Assembly (NCBI RefSeq): GCF_002802875.1
Contig: NZ_PEBI01000004.1
Coordinates: 1 to 64,000, forward strand
DNA: 64,000 nt
Direction of reading: 5' to 3'
Origin: Bifidobacterium primatium
GTDB lineage: Bacteria; Actinomycetota; Actinomycetes; Actinomycetales; Bifidobacteriaceae
Part shown: positions 33,366 through 44,070 of the stretch, in pieces
How positions within the stretch are numbered: position 1 is the stretch's first letter
How the letters are laid out: each line of letters begins with the position of its first letter
Translations under genes and position numbers: made by a program
The notes under the pieces: generated by a model
What the model was told of the DNA's origin: nothing
Databases searched by the model: none
Seen by the model: only the letters and a program-made list of their open reading frames with translations

Positions 33366-35915
33366 TCAGTCGAGGTCCTCGACGGGGCCGACGCGGTAGT
33401 CGTCGAAGATGACTTCGGCGCTGTCCTGGGTGGCGTCGAGGTCGATGGTTCCGGCGATGGCCCAGTCGTGATCGCCGTCGGAGTCGTCGATGATCTGGCG
33501 GACCTTCCATTGGTGTTCGCTGCGTTCGGCGCCGGTGTCGAGGATGAAGTAGTCGAGGGACCGGGCTTCGGCGTCCACGTTGATGTATTCGTGGTCGTCG
33601 TAGTAGTCGTCGAGCGTGTCCTCCCAGTCGCGCAGTCCCATGCCCCAGTCGGAGTCGAGGTCGGCGAGGGTTTTGCTGTCCTCGCGGTCCATGAGTTCGA
33701 TGCGGCGGAAGAGCGCGTTGCGTACGAGCACGGTGAGGCCGCGTCGGTCGTGCACGACCTCGTCGTCCCGGGTCGGCGGGGCCACGGACGAGGCGTCGGC
33801 CGGGTCGGTTCCGGCGTTTTCCCATTCGTCCACGAGGCTGGAGTCGATGCCGCGTACGACGACGCGCAGCCAGGCGATGATGTCGTCGAGCCGTTCGTCG
33901 CATTTCTCCTCGGGAACGGTGCGCTCGAGCACGCGGTAGGCGTCGGAGAGGTAGCGCAGCAGGGTGCCTTCGGAGCGGGCGATGTTGTATCGGGCGATGT
34001 ATCCGGTGAAGTCGGATGCCGTTTCGATCATGTCGCGCAGCACGGATTTGGGGCTGAGCCAGTAGTCGTTGGCCCAGGGCACGTCCTTGCGGTATTCGTC
34101 GAACGCGGCGTCGAGCATGTCCTCGAGCGGCTTGGGGTAGGTGATGTCCTGCAGCCGGTCCATGCGCTCGTCGTAGTCGATGCCGTCGGCCTTCATGTCG
34201 GCGAGCGCCTGGTCGCGTGCCTGGCGTTCCTGGGCGCGCAGTACCTGGCGTGGGTCTTCGAGGGTGGCTTCGACCATGGATATGACGTCGAGGGCGTAGG
34301 TATCGGATTCGGGGTCGAGCAGTTCGAGCGCGGCGAGCAGGAATGGGCTGAGGGGCTGGTCGAGGGCGAAGTCGTCGGGCAGGTCGACGGTGGTGAGGTA
34401 TTCGTCGGTGCCGTCGGGTGCGGTTTCGCGTTCGATGACCCGGGTGTCGATGAGGGTGCCGAAGATCTCGTCGGCGCGTTCGTGCAGTTTCTCCTTCTGC
34501 TTGGGGCTTTGCGCGGAGTCGTCGATGAGGTCGTTGACGCGGGCTCGGGCGTCGCCGCCCTGTTCGACTTCTGCGAGCACCATGGAGTGGGTGATGCGCA
34601 TGTGGGGTGTGAGCGTCTCGGGTGGCTGGTCGATGAGTTTGTCGAGGGTGGCGTTGTTCCAGGTGACGAAGCCTTCCTGGGGTTTCTTGCGTTTGATCTT
34701 CTTGAGTTTTTTCGGGTCGTTGCCGGCTTTGGCGAGGGCGCGTGCGTTTTCGATCTCGTATTCGGGGGCCTCGGCGATGACGAGGCCTTCGGTGTCGAAT
34801 CCGGAGCGGCCGGCCCGGCCGGCGATCTGGTGGAATTCTCGGGCCTTGAGGCGCCTCATGCGGGTGCCGTCGAATTTGGTGAGCTGGGTGAGGATGACGG
34901 TGTGGATGGGCACGTTGATGCCGACGCCGAGGGTGTCGGTGCCGCAGATGATGGGCAGGAGTCCCTGCTGGGCGAGTTGCTCGACGAGTCGGCGGTATCG
35001 GGGCAGCATGCCGGCGTGGTGGACGCCGATGCCGGTGCGCAGCAGTCGTTGGAGGATCTTGCCGAAGGCGGTGGTGAACTTGGTGCCGGCGATGGCGTCC
35101 TTGATGCGGTCGCGCTGCTCCTTGGTGGTGACTCCGGCGCTGGAGAGGGCCTGGGCGGTCTCCAATGCGGCGTCCTGGGAGAAGTGCACGACGTATACGG
35201 GGGACTCGCCCTTGCTCATGGTGCGTTCGACGGTGGCGGCCAGCGGGGTGTCGACGTATTCGTAGCCGAGCGGGATGGGCCGTCGGGCGTTGTCGACGAT
35301 GGCGACGTCCCCTCGGGTGTGCTTTTCGAGGGTGTCGGCGATGCCGGTCACGTCGCCGAGGGTGGCGCTCATGAGCAGGAACTGGGTGTGCGGCAGGGTG
35401 AGCAGCGGCACCTGCCACGCCCATCCGCGTTCGGGGTCGCCGTAGTAGTGGAATTCGTCCATGGCGACGCATCCGATGTCGGCATGGGGGCCTTCGCGCA
35501 GTGCCTGGTTGGCGAGGATCTCGGCGGTGCAGCAGATCACCGGCGCATCGGTGTTGATGTGGGTGTCGCCGGTGATCATGCCGACGTTGTCGCGGCCGAG
35601 CGTGGCGACGAGGTCGAAGAACTTCTCTGATACGAGCGCCTTGATGGGGGCGGTGTAGTAGGAGCGTCGTCCGGTGCACAGGGCGGCGAAGTGCATGCCC
35701 AGTGCGACCAGCGACTTTCCGGAGCCCGTCGGGGTGGATAGGATCACGTGGTCGCCGGCGAGCAGCGAGAGGATGGCCTCCTCCTGATGCGGCCATGGTT
35801 CGATGCCGCGTGAGGCGACCCAGTCGAAGAAACGGTCGTAGATGTCATCTGCGCTCAGATTGCGGTCGTCGTCGCCGTAGCCCGGAATCAGCGCCTCCAA
35901 GGTTCCTTGTTCCAC
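33366..35915 (-). CDS. DEAD/DEAH-box helicase with C-terminal DUF3516
   Basis: Ski2-like superfamily 2 helicase, about 849 residues. Motif I T-P-T-G-S-G-K-S, motif II M-D-E-F-H-Y (DEFH box), motif III M-S-A-T, and motif VI Q-I-A-G-R-A-G-R-S-G. The C-terminal third matches DUF3516, found with this helicase in actinobacteria. Probable role in RNA or nucleoprotein remodelling; not shown. The start is GTG 35915, since TACACT (-10-like) ends 8 nt before it and no Shine-Dalgarno is seen; TTG 35924 overlaps that box and is less likely. Confidence 0.88.
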   Translation of the reverse strand: MEQGTLEALIPGYGDDDRNLSADDIYDRFFDWVASRGIEPWPHQEEAILSLLAGDHVILSTPTGSGKSLVALGMHFAALCTGRRSYYTAPIKALVSEKFFDLVATLGRDNVGMITGDTHINTDAPVICCTAEILANQALREGPHADIGCVAMDEFHYYGDPERGWAWQVPLLTLPHTQFLLMSATLGDVTGIADTLEKHTRGDVAIVDNARRPIPLGYEYVDTPLAATVERTMSKGESPVYVVHFSQDAALETAQALSSAGVTTKEQRDRIKDAIAGTKFTTAFGKILQRLLRTGIGVHHAGMLPRYRRLVEQLAQQGLLPIICGTDTLGVGINVPIHTVILTQLTKFDGTRMRRLKAREFHQIAGRAGRSGFDTEGLVIAEAPEYEIENARALAKAGNDPKKLKKIKRKKPQEGFVTWNNATLDKLIDQPPETLTPHMRITHSMVLAEVEQGGDARARVNDLIDDSAQSPKQKEKLHERADEIFGTLIDTRVIERETAPDGTDEYLTTVDLPDDFALDQPLSPFLLAALELLDPESDTYALDVISMVEATLEDPRQVLRAQERQARDQALADMKADGIDYDERMDRLQDITYPKPLEDMLDAAFDEYRKDVPWANDYWLSPKSVLRDMIETASDFTGYIARYNIARSEGTLLRYLSDAYRVLERTVPEEKCDERLDDIIAWLRVVVRGIDSSLVDEWENAGTDPADASSVAPPTRDDEVVHDRRGLTVLVRNALFRRIELMDREDSKTLADLDSDWGMGLRDWEDTLDDYYDDHEYINVDAEARSLDYFILDTGAERSEHQWKVRQIIDDSDGDHDWAIAGTIDLDATQDSAEVIFDDYRVGPVEDLD

Positions 35916-35938
35916 GGGCTTCAAGTGTAGCGTGTGGT

Positions 35939-35959
35939 GGGGCCGTGCCGGACGGCCCC
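35939..35959 (-). terminator. Stem-loop after the PPK2 gene
   Basis: Eight perfect pairs GGGGCCGT / ACGGCCCC with a 5-nt loop, between the PPK2 stop and the helicase promoter. No T-run. Confidence 0.5.
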
Positions 35960-35981
35960 GTCTGCGTTTGGGGCGGCGTCG

Positions 35982-36962
35982 TCATGATGCGAGGCGGCGG
36001 CGCGCCTCGTCGAAGTCGAATTCGGCCTCGGGCCAGGAGAGCTCCATGCTTTTCAGGGTGACGCGCAGGAGCTCGGAGACGACGGCCCTGGAGTACCAGC
36101 GGTTGTCGGCGGGCACGATGTACCAGGGGGCGTAGTCGGTGCTTGTGTTCTCGAACACGTCCTGCCATGCGGCCATGTAGTCGTCCCATCGGTCGCGCGC
36201 CTCGAGGTCGGAGACGTCGAACTTCCAGTATTTCGTCGGGTCGTCGAGCCGTTCGAGGAACTGCTTGCGCTGGGCTTCGCGGGAGACGACGAGGAAGATC
36301 TTGACGACCGCGCATCCGTCGGCGACGAGTTCCTTCTCGAATCGGCGGATGACGTCGTAGCGACGGCGCCAGGCGTCCTCTTCCATGGACCGGTACACGT
36401 TCGGCATGACGACGTCCTCGTAATGGGAGCGGTCGAAGATGGACATCCATCCGTCGGCGGGCAGTTCGCGGCGGATTCGCCAGAGGAAGTCGTGGGAGGC
36501 CTCCTCGTCGGTGGGCCGTCCGAAGCCGTGGTAGTGGATGCCCATGGGGTTGACCTGGCGGAACACGTGGCGCACGATGCCGCCCTTGCCGGAGGCGTCC
36601 ATGCCCTGCAGCACGATGAGCAGCCGACGGTTGCTGCCGTGCGCGCCGTTGGCATAGAGCAGTTCCTGGTAGCGTGCGATCTCGGTGGCGCTCAGGGCGA
36701 TGAACCGTTCGCCTTCGTCGCGGGTGGCGTGGAATCCAGGTGTGGACGGGCCCTTGACGTCGGCGAGGTCGGTGACGCCCTGTCCGAAGCGCAGTCTGGT
36801 GGATGGGTGCTTGCTCCATACCGAGCTGAGTCGTTCGGATGTCTCGCTGGCCAGCTCCAATCGCCTCTGCAGGGATTTGCGGCGTTTGATGGCCTTGTCG
36901 AGGCCCCGGCTGGAATCGGATGCGCTTTTCAGCGTGTTGCTGATGTATCGGGTGTCGCCCAT
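35982..36962 (-). CDS. ppk2: PPK2-family polyphosphate:nucleotide phosphotransferase
   Basis: Kinase of 326 residues moving phosphate between polyphosphate and nucleotides. The start is ATG 36962, preceded by GGAGGAGG; the open frame upstream is spurious. Walker A G-M-D-A-S-G-K-G-G (about residue 120), the lid region with R-P, and Walker B-like F-D-R-S-H-Y-E-D are all present. The single-domain length and Walker A fit the class annotated as PPK2-family polyphosphate:AMP/ADP phosphotransferases. It allows ATP or ADP recovery from stored polyphosphate. Confidence 0.92.
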   Translation of the reverse strand: MGDTRYISNTLKSASDSSRGLDKAIKRRKSLQRRLELASETSERLSSVWSKHPSTRLRFGQGVTDLADVKGPSTPGFHATRDEGERFIALSATEIARYQELLYANGAHGSNRRLLIVLQGMDASGKGGIVRHVFRQVNPMGIHYHGFGRPTDEEASHDFLWRIRRELPADGWMSIFDRSHYEDVVMPNVYRSMEEDAWRRRYDVIRRFEKELVADGCAVVKIFLVVSREAQRKQFLERLDDPTKYWKFDVSDLEARDRWDDYMAAWQDVFENTSTDYAPWYIVPADNRWYSRAVVSELLRVTLKSMELSWPEAEFDFDEARRRLAS

Positions 36963-37009
36963 GGCTGCCTCCTCCGCGTTGAGTTGGTGGACACCACTGT
37001 AGTACCCTT

Positions 37010-38662
37010 TCAGTCTCCTCCGCGTGATTTCAGGTGGTCGATGAGTGTCTGCGCATATGGCACGTGGGTGTCGGCGTACCCGGTGCCGTCGAGGAACGCC
37101 GTGTAGCCGTCTCCTCCGGTGAGCAGGAACGTGTTGCCGGCCACGACGATCCGTTCGCCGTCGGAGACCGGCCGGCCGTCCACGGAAAGATGCTCGACCG
37201 TTGGGCCGTCGTCGTCGAACCGCATGTCGTAGCGCACGTTCGACGATATGCCGAGATGGCCGTCGCGCCATGAGCCGTCTCTGCGATGCCATTGCTGGGC
37301 GATGGCGTGGCGCAGTTGGGCGCCGGTGAGCGTCGTCACCGCGTTGTCGAACTGCAGGGCCATCATGTCCTTCGCCTCGCGCACGGTGACGAATCCGTCG
37401 CCGTCGAGGTCGAGCGCCCGGGTGCGCAGGCTGCCGGGGTTGACGAATCCCACCGAGGCCCTGGCTCCTGTGGTGGTGCGTCTCGCCCCGTCGAGCGCGG
37501 CGTCGGCGATCAGCGTCTCCAGATGGTCCCGTCCTTTGGGCGTGGTCTTGTCGTAGGGCTCGTCGACGGATGAGACCACGAGGTCGCCGCTGCGCCGTGC
37601 CGCCGCATCCGCCCGCCGGATGATGGCGTCCACGCGCTCAAGCGATGTGTTCGCCGTATGCGAGGCGTTGATGATCCGCGCGGGATCCCCGTCCCCCGCC
37701 GACATGCCGACGACCGGCGAGCCGAAGGCGTCGGCCACCGTGACCCTGGCGTCCCGACCGCTTCCCGTGACCAGCAGGTCCTGCACGGCGACCTGACGGC
37801 CGAAGCAGCCGGCTTCGATGATGGGCGCTCCCGAACGGGTGTGCCGCCCGGTCTTCACCGCATGGGTGTGGCCGGCGTAGACCAGGTCGACGTTGGCGTC
37901 GAGACCTATCGGGGAGCGGGCTATGACGTCGGCATCCTCGTGGATGAGCGCGACGACGGCGTCGGCCTCGCCGTTGCGCTCGTCGCCGTCGGAGAGCCTG
38001 TCGGCCACACGGTTGACCTGGTCGATGGCCTTGCCGTCCATGTGCACGTCGTCCATGATGCTACGTGAGAGCACCGATCCGAGGCCGTCCGTCACGGCGC
38101 CGACGAAGGCAATGCGCTTGCCGTTGACGATGCGTATCGTGTAGTCATGCAGGCGGTAGAATTCCCCGGTCCTGCGGATGTTCGCCGACAGCCAGTCGAT
38201 ATGGTTCTCAGGCTTCGATATTCGTTCGCCGAAGTCGTTCACGCCCCGGTCGAGCTCGTGGTTGCCCATGGCGGATATGCCCAGTCCCCACGCCCGTGCC
38301 ATGGCGAGCGTGGGCTCGTCCCTCTGCGAGCCGGACTCGTAGGGCGAGCCGCCCACGAGGTCGCCGGCGGAGACGAGCACGGTGTTGCCGGGATTGTATT
38401 CCTCGGCCTTTTCGAACCGTTCGCCGACCCACCGGCCGTTCTCGATGTGGCCGTGGAAGTCGGTGATGGCCGCGATGGTGATCTTGCGTTCGTCCTCCGC
38501 CGCGCTGGTGGTCTGTGCGGCCGCGGTTCCGGCGAGAACGGATACGGCGGCGAGGATCGTGACGCTTCTCACCAGCCAGGACAGGATGCTGCTCTCGGTG
38601 TTGCTCTCGAATCCCACGCTCGCCACGGTATCGGCGCGAGGTTGACGCCTTTGGTTACGCAA
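37010..38662 (-). CDS. Secreted 5'-nucleotidase / 2',3'-cyclic phosphodiesterase family protein
   Basis: Exported nucleotide-salvage phosphohydrolase, about 550 residues. N-terminal region with a hydrophobic helix (about 29-48) ending A-A-A-Q, a likely signal peptidase I site. Metallophosphatase motifs: I-T-D-F-H-G-H, S-A-G-D-L-V-G-G, M-G-N-H-E-L-D and Y-A-G-H-T-H-A. A C-terminal 5'-nucleotidase domain (about 370-550) includes N-P-G-S-L-R and F-L-L-T-G-G-D-G-Y. There is no sorting signal or C-terminal anchor, so it is probably released. The start TTG 38662, with GGAA upstream, is uncertain. Confidence 0.88.
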   Translation of the reverse strand: MRNQRRQPRADTVASVGFESNTESSILSWLVRSVTILAAVSVLAGTAAAQTTSAAEDERKITIAAITDFHGHIENGRWVGERFEKAEEYNPGNTVLVSAGDLVGGSPYESGSQRDEPTLAMARAWGLGISAMGNHELDRGVNDFGERISKPENHIDWLSANIRRTGEFYRLHDYTIRIVNGKRIAFVGAVTDGLGSVLSRSIMDDVHMDGKAIDQVNRVADRLSDGDERNGEADAVVALIHEDADVIARSPIGLDANVDLVYAGHTHAVKTGRHTRSGAPIIEAGCFGRQVAVQDLLVTGSGRDARVTVADAFGSPVVGMSAGDGDPARIINASHTANTSLERVDAIIRRADAAARRSGDLVVSSVDEPYDKTTPKGRDHLETLIADAALDGARRTTTGARASVGFVNPGSLRTRALDLDGDGFVTVREAKDMMALQFDNAVTTLTGAQLRHAIAQQWHRRDGSWRDGHLGISSNVRYDMRFDDDGPTVEHLSVDGRPVSDGERIVVAGNTFLLTGGDGYTAFLDGTGYADTHVPYAQTLIDHLKSRGGD

Positions 38663-38697
38663 TCGGATTCCAGGCTACGGCATGGTGAATTCTTATG

Positions 38698-40335
<1,638 letters not shown>

Positions 40336-40345
40336 GCCCCTCCTC

Positions 40346-41086
40346 CTACGCCACGGCCCGGCACAGCGACGCGATGCCTCCGGTCAGGGGCCTCGCGGCC
40401 ACGTCATGCCACCCCGTCTCGTGCAGCATCGTCATGACGCCGCGTCGGCCCGGCCATTGCGAGATGGACGCGTTGAGATACCGGTAGGCGTCGGCGTTCC
40501 CGCCGAGCAGGCCGCCCAGAAGCGGCAACGCCACGTTCGCGTAGCGCGTGTAGATCGCATGCCACAGGGGATCGTCCGGCATATCGAAGTCGAGTACGAC
40601 GATATGGCCGCCGGGACGGCATACGCGCCGCATCTGCGCGAGCGCGACGCCGGGATTCGGCATGTTGCGCAGCCCGTAGGAGACGGCAACGGCGTCGAAC
40701 TCCCCGTCGGCGAACGGCAGTCGCATGGCGTCGGCGACGACGTAGCGCACTCCCCCGCGTCGGCGGCCACGACGACACGCGTGCGGCCCATCGGCTTCAT
40801 GCCGTCGGGCCACGTCAAGCATGCCGACGGCGACGTCGCATCCGATGACGTCGGCGCCGCGGTCCGCGAGCGCACGGGAGGATGATCCGGTTCCGCAGGC
40901 GACGTCGAGGACGCGCAGGCCGGCGAGGGATCCGCCGTAGGAGGTTTCCAGTGCACGGACCGCGGCGCGTCGCCATAGCCGGTCCTGTCCCATCGAGGCG
41001 AGGCCGTTGACGAGGTCGTAGCGTTCGGCGATTGCGGAGAACATGGCGTTCTGCCGCTGTGTGCTCTTATGGGGGTCCGTGTCCAT
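40346..41086 (-). CDS. MenG/UbiE-like class I SAM methyltransferase
   Basis: Methyltransferase of 246 residues of the UbiE/COQ5 group: N-terminal F-S-A-I-A-E-R-Y-D-L-V-N, SAM loop L-D-V-A-C-G-T-G-S-S-S, then Y-G-L-R-N-M-P and a C-terminal G-I-A-S-L-C-R. In other bacteria this family methylates demethylmenaquinone. Bifidobacteria are generally regarded as lacking menaquinone synthesis, so the real substrate is open. The start ATG 41086 lies 6 nt after TATCGT, a -10-like box, with no Shine-Dalgarno: probable leaderless mRNA. Likely co-transcribed with ptsI. Confidence 0.82.
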   Translation of the reverse strand: MDTDPHKSTQRQNAMFSAIAERYDLVNGLASMGQDRLWRRAAVRALETSYGGSLAGLRVLDVACGTGSSSRALADRGADVIGCDVAVGMLDVARRHEADGPHACRRGRRRGGVRYVVADAMRLPFADGEFDAVAVSYGLRNMPNPGVALAQMRRVCRPGGHIVVLDFDMPDDPLWHAIYTRYANVALPLLGGLLGGNADAYRYLNASISQWPGRRGVMTMLHETGWHDVAARPLTGGIASLCRAVA

Positions 41087-41186
41087 GCGGCCACGATACC
41101 GCGTGTCACGGATGTGGCCGGTGCGTGATGCATCCGTCCGTGCGCTGTTGTTGCTTGTGGTCGGATGCGTCGGTCGGATATGAAAG

Positions 41187-41214
41187 GGCCTCCGCATGGT
41201 TTCATGCGGAGGCC
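41187..41214 (-). terminator. Terminator of the gluBCD transcript
   Basis: Twelve perfect pairs GGCCTCCGCATG / CATGCGGAGGCC with a 4-nt loop, followed by C-TTT on the minus strand, 49 nt after gluD. Confidence 0.8.
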
Positions 41215-41262
41215 TTCATGACCGCCCGTCATTCAACGAACGGCATCGATCGGCGGGTTCGG

Positions 41263-42474
41263 TCAGATCTTCGTCTTGCCGCCGATGTCGTTGTGCCCCT
41301 TGCCGATGTCGTTGCCGTGCTTGAAGGAGGCGGCGCCGAAGCGGTGGTGGTCTCCGGAGAAGCTCTTCTTGGATTCCGGATGGCCGTCCGTCTTCTTTTC
41401 GGGCTTGCCGGGCTTCTTCTCGGCGGGTTTCCGGTCGCGGCTGTCGGGATGCGTCTCGTCGTAGCCCTGCTCGTAGCGGGTGCGGCGCCAGTTGTGGATC
41501 GACGCGTTCGTGCCGCGGTGGTGCACGTGGTACTTGCGCGGGGTGCCGCCGAGCGGCAGCTCCTTGACCTCCTGGGCCACGGCGATCTGGTTGACGTTGG
41601 ACGGGTCCATCACGGCGATGGGCGCGACCGGCTCGGTGTCGACGGGTGCGGCGGTCCGCTGCTGCATGTGTTCGGGCAGCCATTCGGCGAGCCTGGACAG
41701 CAGCCAGCAGGCGAAGAAGTAGACCACGCCGGCCACGACGAGCGTCTGGAGGATGTTGAAGTACATCGATCCGAGTCGTCGGGACTCCTGCAGCAGGTCG
41801 GTGTACATGATGATGGAGCCGAGGGCGGTGTCCTTGAGCACGACGACCAGCTGGGTGACGGCGGCGGGCAGCATGGCGTTGATGGCCTGCGGCACCTCGA
41901 TCTGCATGAGCGACTCGGTGCGGGTCAGGCCCAGTGCGAGCGCGGCCTCGCGCTGGCCGCCGGGCAGGTTGCCGACGCCGGAGCGTACGAGTTCGGCGAC
42001 GACGGAGCCGTTGTAGAGCACGAGCGCCAGGACGACGGCCCAGTAGGAGGGCGCGCCCATGCCGGCGAAGGCGAACCAGCGCCAGAAGAAGATCATGAGC
42101 AGCAGCACGGGCACGGCTCGGCAGAATTCCACGACGACCGACGAGATGCCGCGCACGATGATGCTGGGCAGCAGTCGGCCGATGCCGAAGAGCAGGCCGA
42201 AGAGCACGGAGCCGACGACGGCGAGCACGGACGCCTTGATGGTCATCCACAGGCCGGGCAGGTAGAAGTCGGTCCATGCCTCCTTTTCGAGCGCGGGCTT
42301 CCACAGCTCCCAGCTGAGCTGGTTCTCGCCGTCCGGCGGGTTGTGCAGGCGCATGAGGATGAGCGCGAGGATGACGATGAAGCATGCGGCCGCGACCCAG
42401 TTGATGACGGCGATGCGGCGGCGGCCCTTGGGACCGGGCTGGTCGAACAGGACCGATGAGGATGTGTTGTTCAT
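41263..42474 (-). CDS. gluD: Glutamate-type ABC transporter permease with long basic C-terminal tail
   Basis: HisM-type polar amino acid permease, 403 residues. About five membrane helices lie between residues 20 and 265, with the coupling motif E-A-A-L-A-L-G-L-T-R-T-E. After residue 270 there is a 133-residue hydrophilic tail rich in Lys, His, Pro and Gly (K-P-A-E-K-K-P-G-K-P, repeats of H-N-D-I-G/G-N-D-I-G-K-G), well beyond the normal permease end. It is the last gene of gluBCD, 7 nt after gluC. The tail is predicted disordered and probably cytoplasmic. Confidence 0.92.
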   Translation of the reverse strand: MNNTSSSVLFDQPGPKGRRRIAVINWVAAACFIVILALILMRLHNPPDGENQLSWELWKPALEKEAWTDFYLPGLWMTIKASVLAVVGSVLFGLLFGIGRLLPSIIVRGISSVVVEFCRAVPVLLLMIFFWRWFAFAGMGAPSYWAVVLALVLYNGSVVAELVRSGVGNLPGGQREAALALGLTRTESLMQIEVPQAINAMLPAAVTQLVVVLKDTALGSIIMYTDLLQESRRLGSMYFNILQTLVVAGVVYFFACWLLSRLAEWLPEHMQQRTAAPVDTEPVAPIAVMDPSNVNQIAVAQEVKELPLGGTPRKYHVHHRGTNASIHNWRRTRYEQGYDETHPDSRDRKPAEKKPGKPEKKTDGHPESKKSFSGDHHRFGAASFKHGNDIGKGHNDIGGKTKI

Positions 42475-42481
42475 TGCCGGG

Positions 42482-43159
42482 TCACCTTCTTACCGCGAGC
42501 TTGTTGGACAGGTATGTGGTCAGCATGCCGATGGGGATGATGAGGATCACGTAGCCGAACGCGAAGATCAGGAAGATCGAGACGATCACGTCGGGGTGGT
42601 ATTCGATCATCTGGCTCATCAGCGACGAGGTCTCCGTGGCCACGGATGCGGCCGCCGCGACGGTGGAGTTCTTCAGCAGTGCGATGAACGTGTTGCCCAG
42701 CGGCGCCACGGAGCCGCGGAAGGCCTGCGGCAGGATGATCTCGGTGGCCGACTGCATGAAGCCCAGGCCCAGCGCGCGCGCCGCCTCGGCCTGGCCGAGC
42801 GGCACCGTGTTGATGCCGCTTCGCAGCGACTCGCACACGAACGCGGCCGTGTACAGGCTCAGGCCGGTGACGGCGAGCCAGAAGAAGTTCGTGGCGAACG
42901 TGTCGGAGAAGGTGAGCTTGAGCTGGGCGTAGGCGCCGAGCACCATGAACACCATGATGATGGTCAGCGGCATGTTCTTGAAGAACTCCACGTATCCGCC
43001 GGCGACGGCGCGCATGGAGCCGATGGGCGAGATGCGCATCATCACGAGGATGACGCCGAGGATGAGCGAGAACAGCGCCGACCACAGGGTCAGCTCGATG
43101 TTGACGAGGAACGCGGCGGGGATGTCGTATTCGGAGAACAGGCTGATGAAGCTTTCCAT
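42482..43159 (-). CDS. gluC: Glutamate-type ABC transporter permease
   Basis: HisQ/HisM-type permease of 225 residues, about five helices, with coupling motif Q-A-E-A-A-R-A-L-G-L-G-F-M-Q. It starts one base after the gluB stop (TGA-C-ATG), so translation is coupled. With GluD it forms the heterodimeric channel. Confidence 0.94.
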   Translation of the reverse strand: MESFISLFSEYDIPAAFLVNIELTLWSALFSLILGVILVMMRISPIGSMRAVAGGYVEFFKNMPLTIIMVFMVLGAYAQLKLTFSDTFATNFFWLAVTGLSLYTAAFVCESLRSGINTVPLGQAEAARALGLGFMQSATEIILPQAFRGSVAPLGNTFIALLKNSTVAAAASVATETSSLMSQMIEYHPDVIVSIFLIFAFGYVILIIPIGMLTTYLSNKLAVRR

Positions 43160-43160
43160 G

Positions 43161-44000
43161 TCACTCCCCCTCCGTGGGTTTCGGCGGATTGTACTGCGCG
43201 TTCGGCTTGTATCCGGTGCCCTTGGTGTTGTCCTCGACGGCGCGCTGCCAGGCGCCGTCCTTGATCATGGATTCGATGGCGGCGTTGATCTTCTTCGCGA
43301 ACGCCTTGTCGCCCTTCTTGATGCCCACGCCGTAGTATTCCTGCGTGAACGGCTTGCCCACGACCTTGAGCTTGCCGCGGGAGGCCGAGGCGAGGCCGGC
43401 GAGGATGATGTCGTCGGTGGTCACGGCGTCGACGATGCCGGAGAACAGCGCGGTGGCGCATTCGGCGTAGCCGGGCTGCTCCATGAGCTGCACCTCGTTG
43501 GCGAACTTCTCCTTGACGGTGGTGGCGGAGGTGGAGCCGGTCACCGAGCACAGGCGCTTGCCGTTGAGGTCCTCGGGGCCCTTGATGCTGGTGTCGTCGC
43601 GTCGGACGAGCAGGTCCTGGCCGGCCACGAAGTACGGGCCGGCGAACGACACGGCGTTCTTGCGCGCGTCGGTGATGGAGTACGTGGCGAGGATCATGTC
43701 GACGTCGCCGTTCTGCAGCATGGCCTCACGCTGCTTGGAAGGAGCCTCCTTCCAGACGATCTCGTCCTCGGAGTATCCCAGCTGCTTGGCCACGTACTTG
43801 GCCACGTCCACGTCGAAGCCGACGTAGGTGCCGGACTTCTTGAAGCCGAGGCCCGGCTGGTCGAATTTGATGCCGATGCGGATCTTGCCCGTCTCGTCGC
43901 CCGAGCCGCAGGCGGCGACCGAGCATATGCACGCCACGACGCAGACCGCGGCGAGCAGTCTCTTCCACAGCCGTGCGAGGGCTGTCTTCACTCTGTTCAT
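43161..44000 (-). CDS. gluB: Glutamate-type ABC transporter binding lipoprotein
   Basis: Type 2 periplasmic-binding lipoprotein (SBP_bac_3), 279 residues from ATG 44000; the frame runs open upstream but GGAAG precedes this ATG. Signal peptide ends C-S-V-A-A-C (lipid Cys31). Binding-fold landmarks: Y-V-G-F-D-V-D-V-A-K-Y, D-M-I-L-A-T-Y-S-I-T and the hinge around F-A-G-P-Y-F-V. Similarity to GluB of corynebacteria suggests glutamate (or aspartate/glutamine) uptake. Confidence 0.92.
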   Translation of the reverse strand: MNRVKTALARLWKRLLAAVCVVACICSVAACGSGDETGKIRIGIKFDQPGLGFKKSGTYVGFDVDVAKYVAKQLGYSEDEIVWKEAPSKQREAMLQNGDVDMILATYSITDARKNAVSFAGPYFVAGQDLLVRRDDTSIKGPEDLNGKRLCSVTGSTSATTVKEKFANEVQLMEQPGYAECATALFSGIVDAVTTDDIILAGLASASRGKLKVVGKPFTQEYYGVGIKKGDKAFAKKINAAIESMIKDGAWQRAVEDNTKGTGYKPNAQYNPPKPTEGE

Positions 44001-44070
44001 AGATGTTCTTCCGTTTCCTCTGTTCTTCCTGATCCGTCCTGTCCTGTCGGGATGCCGTCGTGCGGCGGCA

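Noticed and set aside
31894-35796. A 1300-codon open frame on the minus strand
   Set aside because: Only the part from 33291 is rarA. The upstream part is an arginine/proline-rich out-of-frame reading of the DUF3516 helicase gene, kept open by high GC.
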